From positions 4,506,001-4,570,000 of the forward strand of contig NZ_VFNX01000001.1 in NCBI RefSeq assembly GCF_006715785.1: a stretch of 64,000 bases of DNA, in the 5' to 3' direction. Numbering within the stretch: position 1 is the first letter of the stretch; every line of letters begins with the position of its first letter. Source of the DNA: Streptomyces puniciscabiei (GTDB lineage Bacteria; Actinomycetota; Actinomycetes; Streptomycetales; Streptomycetaceae). The notes under the pieces are model-generated. The model searched no databases and was not told where the DNA came from. It saw only the letters and a program-made list of their open reading frames with translations. Position numbers and translations under genes: made by a program. This document shows positions 8,199 to 17,347 of the stretch, in pieces.

Positions 8199-8574
8199 AC
8201 TTCCTCTTCAGGCCCACAGACAGGGCCGCAAGCAGTTGGGAGGAGGGACGTGCATCCGCATCCGTGTCGGACGCGTCATAAGCAGCGGTGACGGCGATGA
8301 CCAGGGCGCCGGCGTCCAAAAGATCTGAAATGAGGATCTTGACGGCGGTGACGGGGCGGCCGAGTCGTCCCGCCAGCTCGGTCACCGAACGCCGGTGCTC
8401 GCGGCACAGGGCGAGGATCTGTACGCATTCCTCAGCCCGGCCCGGGCCGGGCCGCCCGAGCCCGGCATCCAGCACGGTGTCCAGGCCGAGCAGGTGCCGT
8501 GGCCGGGTGCGACCGCGCGTCAGGGTGTAGGTCCGCACGAACGTCGAATCCTCGGCCCCGCTGCTACGGCTCAC
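8164..8574 (-). CDS. cvnC: Conservon DUF742 protein CvnC
   Basis: A 136-residue DUF742-family protein, the third member of every conservon. The core has VQILALCREHRRSVTELAGRL followed by a VKILISDLLDAGAL segment, a winged-helix-like fold of unknown biochemical role that associates with CvnA, B and D. The GTG start overlaps the cvnB stop (GTGA), indicating translational coupling. Identification is firm from sequence plus gene order. Confidence 0.9.
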   Translation of the reverse strand: MSRSSGAEDSTFVRTYTLTRGRTRPRHLLGLDTVLDAGLGRPGPGRAEECVQILALCREHRRSVTELAGRLGRPVTAVKILISDLLDAGALVIAVTAAYDASDTDADARPSSQLLAALSVGLKRKFADAIAYPQAG

Positions 8575-9086
8575 CGGACCTCATCGCCCGTGCCGACGCG
8601 GACGGGGATCTGCATATAGGGGGCGAACTTCTGCACCAGGCGCCCCATCTCGAATCCGACGGTGCCGGCATCGGCGTCCATGGCCGTGATCACCGCGAGG
8701 ACCGTGTCCACCACACCGCGTTCGCTGCCGGGATGGCCCTCGAAGGCCGCGCTGCGACCGGCGCTCTGGACGAAGAACAGACAGTCGTCTCGCTCGATGA
8801 CGACCTGCCTCGCCGGCCTCTTCTTGTGGGTGGGACCGGTGATGTTCGCCGCGAGCGAGGCCACTCCGGCGAGCGCGGCGGACAGTTCGTCCGCCCAGTC
8901 CTTGTCGACGTCGCTGTCCAGCAGCCGCAGCCCGTCCCGCGACAGCAGCACGGCGTGCGTGACGCCGGGGGTCTCGGAGGCGAACTGCCGCAGCAGCCAG
9001 GCCATGTTCTCCCGCTGACCGCTTGCCGTCGCCTCGGACGCGGGCGCGAGGCCAGGCATGTTGTTCATCTCGGGGTGGGTACTCAT
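8571..9086 (-). CDS. cvnB: Conservon roadblock/LC7 protein CvnB
   Basis: A 171-residue roadblock/LC7-fold protein. Diagnostic segments are LLRQFASETPGVTHAVLLS, RDGLRLLDSD and LAANITGP. Roadblock proteins act as regulators of small GTPases, here presumably CvnD. ATG 9086 is chosen as the first start before conserved sequence. It is the second gene of the operon, 75 bp after cvnA. Confidence 0.88.
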   Translation of the reverse strand: MSTHPEMNNMPGLAPASEATASGQRENMAWLLRQFASETPGVTHAVLLSRDGLRLLDSDVDKDWADELSAALAGVASLAANITGPTHKKRPARQVVIERDDCLFFVQSAGRSAAFEGHPGSERGVVDTVLAVITAMDADAGTVGFEMGRLVQKFAPYMQIPVRVGTGDEVR

Positions 9087-9161
9087 AGGGATCGCTCCAT
9101 AAGGGGGGAAGGGCCAGCGGACGCAAATCCGGGCCACCGGGAACGCGCAAGGGGGCGGTGA

Positions 9162-10679
9162 TCAGGACTTGGGCTGCTCAGCCGAAGCGGGAGCAGGACC
9201 GGCGGTTCCGCCGGCCGCTATGCCGTGGCGGAAGGCGGCTGCCAACCCGGGCGTCGCCGCGGTAGCAGGGACGTGGTCCCGCTCGTGTGCTGGGCGGAAC
9301 GAACCGGCCTGACGGGTACGCCTGGGAAGCGCGGGCGCGCCGGCCGAGGGAGCCGTCTGTTCTGCTCCGGATGTTCCGGTGGTCGCAGGTGTGACCTGGC
9401 CTGCCCTCGATGGTCCAGCCGTGGCCGCGCCAACCTGCTGCGGCGGGGCCGCCAGGAGGCGGGTTCCCTCGCGTGTGGCGTCCGCGCCACCGACGGCAGG
9501 AATCGCTACGAGGAGCCGTGCCGGAATCACGACTAGGGCGGTGGTGCCTCCTGTCACGTTCTCCTGCAAGACGACGGAGAGCCCGTGCGTCTGGGCGATC
9601 TTCGCGGCGACCAGCAAGCCGAGCTGTCCCCCACGCACCTGGCCACTGACGTCGACCTCGTCCGGAGCCCTGAGCAGGCGGTTCAGCTGCGCGCGCGTCT
9701 GCGGATGCATGGGGATGGCCCGGTCCTCGACCTCGACCGCCAGCCCGTTCGCCACCCGCTGCGCACGCACCATCACCTTCGTGGCCGGATCGGAACACTC
9801 ACAGGCGTTCTCGATCAGCTCCGCCAACAGGTGCGTCAGGTCCGGGCCCACATGTCCCGGCAGACCGAGCTCAGCACCGACGGAACCGGCCGCGACCGCC
9901 ACACGCGGATACTGCACCACTTCGGAGACCGCTCCGCGCAGCGCGGTCGTGATCGGAACGGGCCGGCGCACGCTGCGCAGGGACTGCCCGCCCAGCACCG
10001 CCGTGCTCTCCACGTGACGACGCATCCGCGTGACCAGGTGGTCGATGTCGAAGATTTTCGACAGCAGCTCCGGGTCGTCGGTCAGCATCTCCAGCTCACT
10101 CAGGGCCTGAAGAGCTCTGCTGACCAGGGCGTGCTCCCGCATGGCCAGGCGGCGCAGGACTTCCAGAATGACGACGGACTGGGACTCGTCGTGGACGCGT
10201 ATCAGCGACGCGATGGCCTGGACTTGGAGTCCGCTCAAAGCGTGGTCGATCTCTGCGGTCGCGCTGGCCGACTGCGGCGTCTGCCTGTCCGGCAAGGGCG
10301 GGCGTGTTCCTCGGCACAGCTCCTCGGCCGACCACTGCACCGATTTCTCGACGGCCGCCGCAGCACCCGTGAGCCGTGTCAGTTCCGCCGCCCACGCTCC
10401 CTGCGCCGCGACCTGCACCGCCTCTGCGGCCGTACGGATTGCCCGGGCAGTTAGCAGCGCGACCGCGATCAGCCCACAGATTAGGCCGGCCGCAAGCCAA
10501 CCGAAAGCCACCGCGGACGTCGCCCAGACGGTGATGGCGGCCCCCGCCACTGCCGAGAGAAGCAGCAAGGGCAATGCCACGGCGCGGCGGACACAGTGCA
10601 CCGTGAAGGTGTCGATCCGTGGAGGCCGCCGTCGGCGACCGGTAGCGGCCGGCCGTGTCGGGAAGGCGCTGTCAGGCAT
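9162..10679 (-). CDS. cvnA: Conservon sensor kinase-like CvnA
   Basis: A 505-residue membrane protein. Two hydrophobic helices (about residues 30-75: VALPLLLLSAVAGAA and FGWLAAGLICGLIAVALL) precede a histidine-kinase-like core. The core has the N-box LLAELIENACECSDP and a G-box-like GGQLGLLVAAKIAQTHGL. The C-terminal 90 residues are Pro/Ala-rich and probably disordered. The ATG at 10679 follows GAGGATTCTC. It heads the operon cvnA-B-C-D-GAF. The stimulus is unknown. Confidence 0.88.
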   Translation of the reverse strand: MPDSAFPTRPAATGRRRRPPRIDTFTVHCVRRAVALPLLLLSAVAGAAITVWATSAVAFGWLAAGLICGLIAVALLTARAIRTAAEAVQVAAQGAWAAELTRLTGAAAAVEKSVQWSAEELCRGTRPPLPDRQTPQSASATAEIDHALSGLQVQAIASLIRVHDESQSVVILEVLRRLAMREHALVSRALQALSELEMLTDDPELLSKIFDIDHLVTRMRRHVESTAVLGGQSLRSVRRPVPITTALRGAVSEVVQYPRVAVAAGSVGAELGLPGHVGPDLTHLLAELIENACECSDPATKVMVRAQRVANGLAVEVEDRAIPMHPQTRAQLNRLLRAPDEVDVSGQVRGGQLGLLVAAKIAQTHGLSVVLQENVTGGTTALVVIPARLLVAIPAVGGADATREGTRLLAAPPQQVGAATAGPSRAGQVTPATTGTSGAEQTAPSAGAPALPRRTRQAGSFRPAHERDHVPATAATPGLAAAFRHGIAAGGTAGPAPASAEQPKS

Positions 10680-10824
10680 GAGAATCCTCGTCAGTGGGGG
10701 AAGGGCGGTTATGCGTGCTGGGGCGCCAGGTCGGTGCAGGTCTGTCGCGGCAACCGCGGGGCCGAACGGGGTGCCGGAAGAGCGACCGCGCTCGTCAGCC
10801 CGATGACGACGGCTTCGGTCGCCG

Positions 10825-11313
10825 TCATGTCCGCGGCACCGAAGCAGCCCAGACCAAGCAGGCGAGGGCAACGACGAAGACCGCCCCGCGCAGCACGTTG
10901 ATCCGCGGCTCCCACCAACGCCGCCTGCGCTCTTGGAGCATCGCCCCGGGGCCGACCCCTACATACGCGACCAGTTCCTGGGTCGCCTCGGCGAGCTGGA
11001 CCAGGTACACCCGGCTGGGCATGTAGCCCTCGGGGATGCTTTCGGAGCAGAGCTGCTGTGCGCGCAGCAGGGCGGGACTGCCCGGGGTGGTGCGTGCGCC
11101 CAACTGGGCGACGTGACCGCGCAGAAGGCGAACGAGGTCCTCCACATCCCTAGCGCTCTCGGGCAGCGGCGAATCCTCGCCCAGCACGAGCGTCACCGTC
11201 TCCAACGCGGCCACCACATGATCACGCTTCGGCACCACGGTGACGGACTCTCTCCGCCCACGGCCGCCTACGAGCTGGCTGTCGCCTCGGCGAGGGTCCA
11301 GCGAAAGTCGCAT
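10825..11313 (-). CDS. DUF6415-like protein with C-terminal membrane helix
   Basis: A 162-residue protein. The middle has VEDLVRLLRGHVAQLGAR, like the pattern I associate with DUF6415 proteins found near Streptomyces natural-product genes. The last 25 residues form a membrane helix (VLRGAVFVVALACLVWAA). AGGAG precedes the ATG at 11313. It is read away from the divergent regulator at 11503, and the 190 bases between them should hold both promoters. Function unknown; the family name is from memory. Confidence 0.6.
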   Translation of the reverse strand: MRLSLDPRRGDSQLVGGRGRRESVTVVPKRDHVVAALETVTLVLGEDSPLPESARDVEDLVRLLRGHVAQLGARTTPGSPALLRAQQLCSESIPEGYMPSRVYLVQLAEATQELVAYVGVGPGAMLQERRRRWWEPRINVLRGAVFVVALACLVWAASVPRT

Positions 11314-11502
11314 GACACAACTCCTGTTCGGATCAAGCCAAAGTGAGCCGAGATCGTCGGGTGGAACCGACGACTGGCGTGCGAAGTGAGTGACCTGGCC
11401 GCTACGTTGAGCGAACCGTGAATCGCTGCCGAGCGATATGCCCGCACCGCCCGCAGGGCCGTCAAAGGCGTCAAAGATCATTTCGGAACCGAGGGGCAGT
11501 CC

Positions 11503-12891
11503 ATGGCCCGTGAACGAAACGTCGCCTTCGCCGCACTTCTGCGCGAAGCAGGCTGGTCCCAGCCGCAAGCAGCTGCCGCAGTCGCCCGCGTGGCCGCGGA
11601 GAGCGGCGTGCGCGAACTCGACGCGATCTCCCGCTCGCACATCGCCATGTGGGTCCAGGGCACAAAGCCCAGTGGCAGAGCGCCGCATATCCTGCGCGAG
11701 ACGCTGTCCCGCAGACTCGGCCGCCACCTCACCCTGGCCGACCTCGGGCTGGAAGAAGAGCCGACAGGCACGACCGACAGCGGTTCCGACTGGAGCGTCA
11801 ACCCTCTGACCGCACTGGCCGAGCTGGGAAGCGACGATCTCGACATGCACCGACGCAAGCTGCTGGCCACCGCCGCCTACTCCGCCGCTGGCCTCGCCCT
11901 GCCCACTGCCTCCTGGTGGGCAGACGCCCCTGCCGCAGCCGCGAACCGCCGACCGGCATCGCCACGCCCGGTGACCCAGGTGGACATCGACGACATCCGC
12001 GACCTCACGGAGTACTACTCCGCGCGTGACCAGCAGCGAGGCGGCGCCTCCGGCCGCAAAGCCCTGGCAAGCCACCTGCTCGATGAAGCGGTGCCGCTGC
12101 TCAGCGGTCGATTCCGCACAGATCAGGTCCGCCGCGACACGTACTCGGCCGTTGCCGAGATGACGTACCTCGCCGGCTGGATGGCCTTCGACGCCAGCGA
12201 ACACCGCACCGCCCAGCGCTACCTCACCAACGCCGCCCGGATCGCGGCGGAAGCAGGAGACGGACCGCTCGGCGGCCATGTCCTGCGCGCCCTCGCCCAC
12301 CAAGCCGTGGACCTCGGGCATCCACGCAGGGCGCTCGCCCTGGCCGACGCCTCGATGTCCCGGGACCACTACGGCCAGGCCAGCCATCGGGAGAAGGCAC
12401 TGTTGGCGATCGTCCACGCACGCGCACTCGCGGCCGACGGCGACCGGGCCGGCGCCCTCGCGGCCATCAGCCGCGCAGAGCGGGACCTCGCCCGCGCCGA
12501 CAGCAACGAAGCGCCGGCCCGCGTCAGCTTCTTCCAGGAAGCCTCCCTCGCCCACGAGACTGCCTGCGCTCTGCGCGACATAGGCCAGCCCCTCGATGCG
12601 GAGACCCACTTCAAGCGCAGCGTTGCCACCCGCCGACGCCAGCAGTACGCCCGAACCCACAGCGTCACGCTCGGCTACCTCGGCGCTGTCCAGGTCCAAC
12701 AGGGCCGCCTCGACGAGGCGTGCGCTACCTGGAGCCAGGCGCTGGACGCCATGACGGGTGTCCAGTCCGGTCGTGCCCGCGACGTCATCGTTCGCATCCA
12801 GAGTGACCTCTCGCCAGTTCGGCAACGCGGCGGTCGCCAGGTAACCGAACTGGACCGCAAGGCCCGGACCATGCTGCGGGCCATAGGCTGA
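11503..12891 (+). CDS. HTH/TPR-type regulator
   Basis: A 462-residue cytoplasmic protein of a type abundant in Streptomyces: an N-terminal DNA-binding-like part (LLREAGWSQPQAAAAVARVA, SHIAMWVQGTKPSGRAPHIL, LSRRLGRHLTLADLGL; residues 10-85) followed by a TPR-like helical array (residues 210-450, with repeats such as RALALADAS and GRLDEACATWSQALDAM). Such proteins are usually annotated as transcriptional regulators; the targets are not known. GAGGGG precedes the ATG by eight bases. It is divergent from the DUF6415-like gene. Confidence 0.7.
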   Translation: MARERNVAFAALLREAGWSQPQAAAAVARVAAESGVRELDAISRSHIAMWVQGTKPSGRAPHILRETLSRRLGRHLTLADLGLEEEPTGTTDSGSDWSVNPLTALAELGSDDLDMHRRKLLATAAYSAAGLALPTASWWADAPAAAANRRPASPRPVTQVDIDDIRDLTEYYSARDQQRGGASGRKALASHLLDEAVPLLSGRFRTDQVRRDTYSAVAEMTYLAGWMAFDASEHRTAQRYLTNAARIAAEAGDGPLGGHVLRALAHQAVDLGHPRRALALADASMSRDHYGQASHREKALLAIVHARALAADGDRAGALAAISRAERDLARADSNEAPARVSFFQEASLAHETACALRDIGQPLDAETHFKRSVATRRRQQYARTHSVTLGYLGAVQVQQGRLDEACATWSQALDAMTGVQSGRARDVIVRIQSDLSPVRQRGGRQVTELDRKARTMLRAIG

Positions 12892-12963
12892 TCGGGACAC
12901 GGGCTCGTGGCCCCCTACGGCAGCTCGTGGATCCGCGTCTCCAAGGGAGAGGAACCAGTACCG

Positions 12964-13446
12964 GTGACGAAGTTCGAGGTCGAATCGATCGCAACGGTCG
13001 TCGGTGGCCACACGCGCGTTCAGGACGACTACCAGGGCGGAGTCGAGTCGGTCATCCGACTCAACGAGGCATACCCCCTGGAAACCCTGCAGGGCATCGA
13101 CGAGTTCTCCCACCTGACGGTGACGTGGCGCTTCCACCTGGCGCAGCCCGATGACGTCCAACTCCACGCCCGCAGCCCCCGGGGCAACCCACAGTGGCCG
13201 GCGACCGGGACATTCGTCCACCGCAATCACCGGCGCCCCAACCAACTGGCTGTCAGTTACCCGAGGCTGCTGGGCGTGGACGGTCGCGACCTTCTGGTGA
13301 CGGATCTCGACGCGGTCGACGGGACGCCGGTCTTGGACCTTGCCCCGTACTTCCAGGAGATGGGGCCCCGCGGCACTGTCCGCGAGCCGGCCTGGCCGGG
13401 CGAGATGCTCGCCGACTACTGGCGTGACGCGGCGGAACGCCCGTAA
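12964..13446 (+). CDS. TrmO/TsaA-like protein
   Basis: A 160-residue beta-barrel protein of the TrmO (UPF0066) family, which N6-methylates t6A37 of certain tRNAs with SAM. Visible signatures are GIDEFSHLTVTWRFHLA, NHRRPNQLAVSYPRLLGVDG and LDAVDGTPVLDLAPYF, the last matching the family's conserved DAxDGTPVLDIKPY. GTG 12964 is chosen because the domain starts there and GGGAGAGG lies upstream; a 19-residue longer form from 12907 is possible. The gene is in accessory DNA among regulators, so a second, non-housekeeping copy is possible. Confidence 0.78.
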   Translation: MTKFEVESIATVVGGHTRVQDDYQGGVESVIRLNEAYPLETLQGIDEFSHLTVTWRFHLAQPDDVQLHARSPRGNPQWPATGTFVHRNHRRPNQLAVSYPRLLGVDGRDLLVTDLDAVDGTPVLDLAPYFQEMGPRGTVREPAWPGEMLADYWRDAAERP

Positions 13447-13520
13447 GCCCGCCCGCCGTAACTCGTCCAGGGTGGCGTCTCCGAAAGCAATCGCGGCCGT
13501 CGCCAACTGAGACGCGTCGT

Positions 13521-13991
13521 TCATGCCGCGCTCCCGGCGCTGTCACAGCGGAACTCGCACCAAGTCTCCTTACCGCTACTGCCCCACTTGTCAGAGAAGG
13601 CTTCGACGAGGGCTATCCCTCGGCCACACAGGTCTTTCGGGCCAGCCTCTGTCAACACCGCAGGGGCCGGGTTCTCGTCGGTCACCGAGACCGAGATCGT
13701 CCCGCTCGCGACACGGACCTCCAGTTCAACTTCGCCGTGGCCATGCTCGATGGCATTCGTGACCAGCTCCGAAACCACCAACACCACACTGTCGGCGAGT
13801 GACCCCCTCAATCCTGACCGTCCCAGGAAGGCCGCCGTCGAGTTGCGCATATCCGCGACCGCCGACGGATCGGGCAAGAACGCGGCCTGAAAAGCGTGAG
13901 CCTCTTCCGGAGCGGCAGAGTCCGGCAACCATGCGGGGGCACCCTGCTCGGCTGCCCGCAAGCAACTACGGAGGGCGGTGCTCTGGCTCAT
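13521..13991 (-). CDS. HATPase anti-sigma-factor-like protein
   Basis: A 156-residue HATPase_c-fold protein of the RsbW/SpoIIAB-like class. The N-box is VVSELVTNAIEHGHG, and the G-box-like segment is LCGRGIALVEAFSDKWG. In Streptomyces many of these small kinases control sigma factors through anti-anti-sigma partners. No partner gene is adjacent. The ATG at 13991 follows GAGGCCACC. It is divergent from the regulator at 14292 across a 300-bp interval with operator-like repeats. Confidence 0.8.
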   Translation of the reverse strand: MSQSTALRSCLRAAEQGAPAWLPDSAAPEEAHAFQAAFLPDPSAVADMRNSTAAFLGRSGLRGSLADSVVLVVSELVTNAIEHGHGEVELEVRVASGTISVSVTDENPAPAVLTEAGPKDLCGRGIALVEAFSDKWGSSGKETWCEFRCDSAGSAA

Positions 13992-14107
13992 GGTGGTGGC
14001 CTCGGCTTCGTGGGGAGTTGCAGACCGGCCCTCGCTGCCTCAAGACACTCAACGCGGCGACGGCGAGGGGAGATCAAGGTTTCCCCTGCGAGGCCGGGGC
14101 CGCCATG

Positions 14108-14154
14108 TCACCGGGGGTATCACCTGCATCCCGCCGGGTGACACGGGTATCACC
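14108..14154. promoter_or_regulatory. Operator-like repeats in divergent promoter region
   Basis: GGTATCACC occurs twice, with inverted GGTGA/GTCACC elements around it (GTCACCGGGGGTATCACC and GGGTGACACGGGTATCACC), midway between the divergent genes at 13991 and 14292. The spacing suggests a binding site for a dimeric regulator, perhaps the 14292 product itself. No protein evidence supports this. Confidence 0.35.
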
Positions 14155-14291
14155 AACATGTCATCTGGGCCCCACATGCCGCCAAGATCTCTGCGGGGGC
14201 ACGTGCTGGGTGATAGTTGAAGTGCGGGGCGTGTCGTCTGCAGGCCGATACGGGCCTCCCGTTACCACTGGCCAGAAGGGAGCGGTTGGAG

Positions 14292-15620
14292 ATGGAAGCA
14301 CGGACGCTGCTTCAACTGCTGGTCTGGGAACGCGGCTGGGCGTACCCGCGCTTCAGGAGGGAGTACGAGAAGGCCGCGAAGGAGCTATCTACCGCGGCTG
14401 GCGAGCCCCCTTCCACCGCGACGGTAGAGGAGCAGACGTTCCGCCGGTGGACTGCCGGGCGAGTGAAAGGGCTTCCAAACCAGCCAGCGCCCGAGGTTCT
14501 TGAGTACATGTTCGGGCACAACGCCCGAGCCCTTCTCAGCCCACCGAGTGGGCCACCTTCGGGCGCTCGCTATGTACCTACGATCAATGAGAGTGATCTT
14601 GCAATGACTGCTCGGGATGCCGCTTCGCATGCCGGGGACGCTGCGTCCCTCAGCGTGCCGGATATGACACTCGACCAGCTTGACGACGATATCGTCGCCC
14701 TGGCACGCGAATACAACCGAACGTCCCCTGTTGAGGTCTATCGCAGGGCGAAGGAACTGCTGGGTATCGCGCAGTCGCTGCTGGAGAGGACCCAGGTGCC
14801 CCGTCAGCGTGAGCGTGGCTACCTGGCGGCGGGTCAGTCGGCCGCCGTACTCTCCGCGATCTGCTTTGACCTGGGCTCTCTACCCGCCGCCGTTTCACTG
14901 TCACGCACGGCCGCGTTGTACGGGCAGGTGATCGAGCATGGTCCACTCCAGGCGTACGCGCACGGCGCGCTGGCGTTTCTCGCGTTCTGGGGCGGCCGTC
15001 CAGCAGAGGCCGTCCGTCTCGTCCGCACTGCGCAGCAGTTTGGAGGGCTCGGCGACACGGCCATGACGCGGCTGCTTGTGATCGAAGGACGTGCGCACGG
15101 TCACCTGGGAGACCACGTATCCGCGAAGAGGGCTGTGCGAAACGCCCTTGAGCAGAACACCGGTTCGCGAGACGAGCTGCACGATGACGTTGGCGGCGAA
15201 TTCGGATTCCCGCTCGACCGAGTCGCCATGAGCAATGCCACGACATACCTCCTGCTGCGCGATGCTGACGGCGCTGAGGAAGCTGCCGAGCAAGCTCTCC
15301 AGCTCCTCAGCGCGAAGCCTGAAGGCCAGCGTCCGCTGCTGATCTCAACCCAGGCGCACGTGGACCTCGCCCGTGCTCGACTGCTCCGAGGCGAATTGGA
15401 TGGCGTTCAGGCCGCCCTTGAGCCCGCCTTCAGCGTGCCCACTGAATGGCGAGGAGCCGGGACACTCGAACGCATGGCGGCAGTACGCGCTGGTCTGAGT
15501 CAAGCGGACTTCCGTGGTGCGCCGGAGGCCATCGCGCTTGGCGAGCGGATCGAGGACTTCACGGCGGAAGCGTCGGCGCAACGGCTGGGAAGCACACCGC
15601 CCCTGGCCATCGAGCCCTAA
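14292..15620 (+). CDS. Regulator with TPR-like C-terminal domain
   Basis: A 442-residue protein. The first 100 residues (LVWERGWAYPRFRREYEKAAKEL..., EEQTFRRWTAGRVKGLP) are like the N-terminal part of Streptomyces TPR regulators. The rest is helical repeats with pairs such as YAHGALAFLAFWGG and LARARLLRGELDGVQAAL. ATG 14292 follows GGGAG at nine bases; an upstream frame from 14217 lacks support. It ends three bases before the convergent epimerase gene. Targets are unknown. Confidence 0.65.
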   Translation: MEARTLLQLLVWERGWAYPRFRREYEKAAKELSTAAGEPPSTATVEEQTFRRWTAGRVKGLPNQPAPEVLEYMFGHNARALLSPPSGPPSGARYVPTINESDLAMTARDAASHAGDAASLSVPDMTLDQLDDDIVALAREYNRTSPVEVYRRAKELLGIAQSLLERTQVPRQRERGYLAAGQSAAVLSAICFDLGSLPAAVSLSRTAALYGQVIEHGPLQAYAHGALAFLAFWGGRPAEAVRLVRTAQQFGGLGDTAMTRLLVIEGRAHGHLGDHVSAKRAVRNALEQNTGSRDELHDDVGGEFGFPLDRVAMSNATTYLLLRDADGAEEAAEQALQLLSAKPEGQRPLLISTQAHVDLARARLLRGELDGVQAALEPAFSVPTEWRGAGTLERMAAVRAGLSQADFRGAPEAIALGERIEDFTAEASAQRLGSTPPLAIEP

Positions 15621-15623
15621 TCC

Positions 15624-16655
15624 TCACGAGGCCAACTTCGCAAGGATTTCCTCCTCCTTCTCCGTCGAGATGCCGTGCTCGGCCCAACGGGGGTGCTCGA
15701 CGGGCACACCGCCTGACTGCATCCACTCCCACGTGGCCGCCACGGTCTCCGCTAGGGGCCGGCATCGCAGCCCGGCCGCCTGCGCCCGCGTCGAGTCCAC
15801 GTTCCAGACACCCGCATGGGTGCGCCACAGCGGCAGTTCGGTCCACTGCTGCACGCCGTGCTGGACAAGAAGATCATCGGGTGCCCAGACCAGCCGCCCC
15901 CCGCTCCCGGTGACATCGAGACAGGCCGTGAGGAAGCCGCCCATCGTCTCCTGCCCCAAGGGTGCGGTGACGTTGAACTCTCCGCCATCTGGGGAAAGTG
16001 CCTGATCGAGCGCGAATGCGGCTACGTCCCGCACGTCCACGGGCTGGATCGACTTGTCGGGGTGCCCCGGTGCGAGGATCGCCCCACCCTTGGACGTGCG
16101 CCGGAGCCACCAGGGCAGGCGGCCCACGTACTCCCCGGGGCCCAGGATCACGCCGGGGCGCAAGATCGACACCCGCGGAGTGCCGAACGCTGCGAGAGCG
16201 GCACGCTCTGCGCCAGCCTTTTGACGACCGTAGTACCAGTCGGGTCCGTCCCAGTTCGCCGGCAGCCGTCCGAAGTTCACATCGGCGTCGGGCGGTGCGT
16301 CCAGCAGTTCGGAGGACTCCGTCAGTGGCTCCTCTGGCCACCCTCGGTAAGCGTTAACGGTCGAGATGTACACGTAGCTGCCCGCCACGGGCTCCAACGC
16401 CTGGGCGCCGGCCAGCACATCGCGCGGGGCGAGCTCAGACGCCGAGGTGTCGATTACGGCATCCCAAGGGCCTGCTTCCCCCAGATGGAGAAGGTCCGCG
16501 TGCACGGTGCGGTCTCCGTGGATCTCATGCGTCCCCTCCGGAGCAGTACCGGACCTACCTCTGTTGAAGGCAGTCACCGACCAACCACGATCAAGCGCAG
16601 CCTGAGCGACGGCCCGCCCGAGGAACCACGTTCCACCCAGCACGAGAATCTTCAT
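15624..16655 (-). CDS. NAD-dependent epimerase/reductase
   Basis: A 343-residue extended short-chain dehydrogenase. The N-terminal Rossmann motif VLGGTWFLGRAVAQAAL (GxxxxxG variant) binds NAD(P). The active site would be YYGRQKAGAE, the YxxxK pair, and IDTSASE is near the strand-4 segment. It likely acts on a sugar nucleotide or other small hydroxy compound. The start at 16655 has AGGAT upstream. The substrate is unknown. It converges on the TPR regulator. Confidence 0.78.
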   Translation of the reverse strand: MKILVLGGTWFLGRAVAQAALDRGWSVTAFNRGRSGTAPEGTHEIHGDRTVHADLLHLGEAGPWDAVIDTSASELAPRDVLAGAQALEPVAGSYVYISTVNAYRGWPEEPLTESSELLDAPPDADVNFGRLPANWDGPDWYYGRQKAGAERAALAAFGTPRVSILRPGVILGPGEYVGRLPWWLRRTSKGGAILAPGHPDKSIQPVDVRDVAAFALDQALSPDGGEFNVTAPLGQETMGGFLTACLDVTGSGGRLVWAPDDLLVQHGVQQWTELPLWRTHAGVWNVDSTRAQAAGLRCRPLAETVAATWEWMQSGGVPVEHPRWAEHGISTEKEEEILAKLAS

Positions 16656-16739
16656 GGTGCTGATCCTGCCCGTTCGCTCCACCCTTTTGCTACGGCTCTA
16701 TTGAGCAGGCTCTGGCCGGATCACGAAGGCCACCGGCAG

Positions 16740-17048
16740 CTAGGTCTGATTCTTTGGGCCCGGCTTGCGGTGCCGCCCTCGACCAGCCTGGAGCGGCTGC
16801 GCCTGGGACGCCGGCGTGGTCGGCGGCTCCTCGTCTCGCGGATACAGGAGGCGCTGTGCCGCAGCCAGGTTCGCTGCCGACGCGTATGGCTCCCAGGAGC
16901 ACCCGTTCCACCGCTGGATGACACGGGGTGAGTCGGGGTGCAGATGTGCTCCCTTTGGGCCGTCACCGGACACCAGTGGGACGGCCCGGAGGCGTCCGAT
17001 CTTCGCGTCGCGGCGTTTCGCCCACTCAGTCAGGGGCTCGTCGTCCAT
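16740..17048 (-). CDS. DUF6087-like protein
   Basis: A 102-residue soluble protein starting MDDEPLTEWAKRRDAKIGRLR and containing HLHPDSPRVIQRWNG, followed by a basic, proline-rich tail. The pattern resembles DUF6087 proteins of Streptomyces, with no known function. It lies upstream of the epimerase on the same strand, with an 84-base gap. The region from 17049 to 17347 on its upstream side shows no convincing gene and probably contains the promoters of this gene and the MazG-like gene. Confidence 0.6.
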   Translation of the reverse strand: MDDEPLTEWAKRRDAKIGRLRAVPLVSGDGPKGAHLHPDSPRVIQRWNGCSWEPYASAANLAAAQRLLYPRDEEPPTTPASQAQPLQAGRGRHRKPGPKNQT

Positions 17049-17347
17049 CCTGCTTCCCTAAGCTTCCGGTCCTCGTGCTCCAGCAGGGTAGTGCGTGCCA
17101 CTGGCGATCGCGCTCCCTCGATCAGGTGAGGTGGTGGCCCCGGCGGGAGGCCGCGAGCCCTCACGAAGTCGCCGCGCTCGTCACCGGCTATCTACCACGC
17201 TCGCGGATTACACCAAGGTGCTCGCCCTCGACACGGGTAGTTCTCGAACTCCCGTCAGCCGGGTGAACGACGTCACGGAGCCGGCACTCCGGGCAGGCGG
17301 TTCCCGCTAGGCTGCGGCAGCACCCGCTGCATCGCTCCGGAGGGCTC

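Noticed and set aside
10825..13524. A 899-codon open frame on the minus strand
   Set aside because: Antisense to two convincing genes (11503-12891, 12964-13446); its sequence has no domain and only the last 162 codons (10825-11313) are a real gene.
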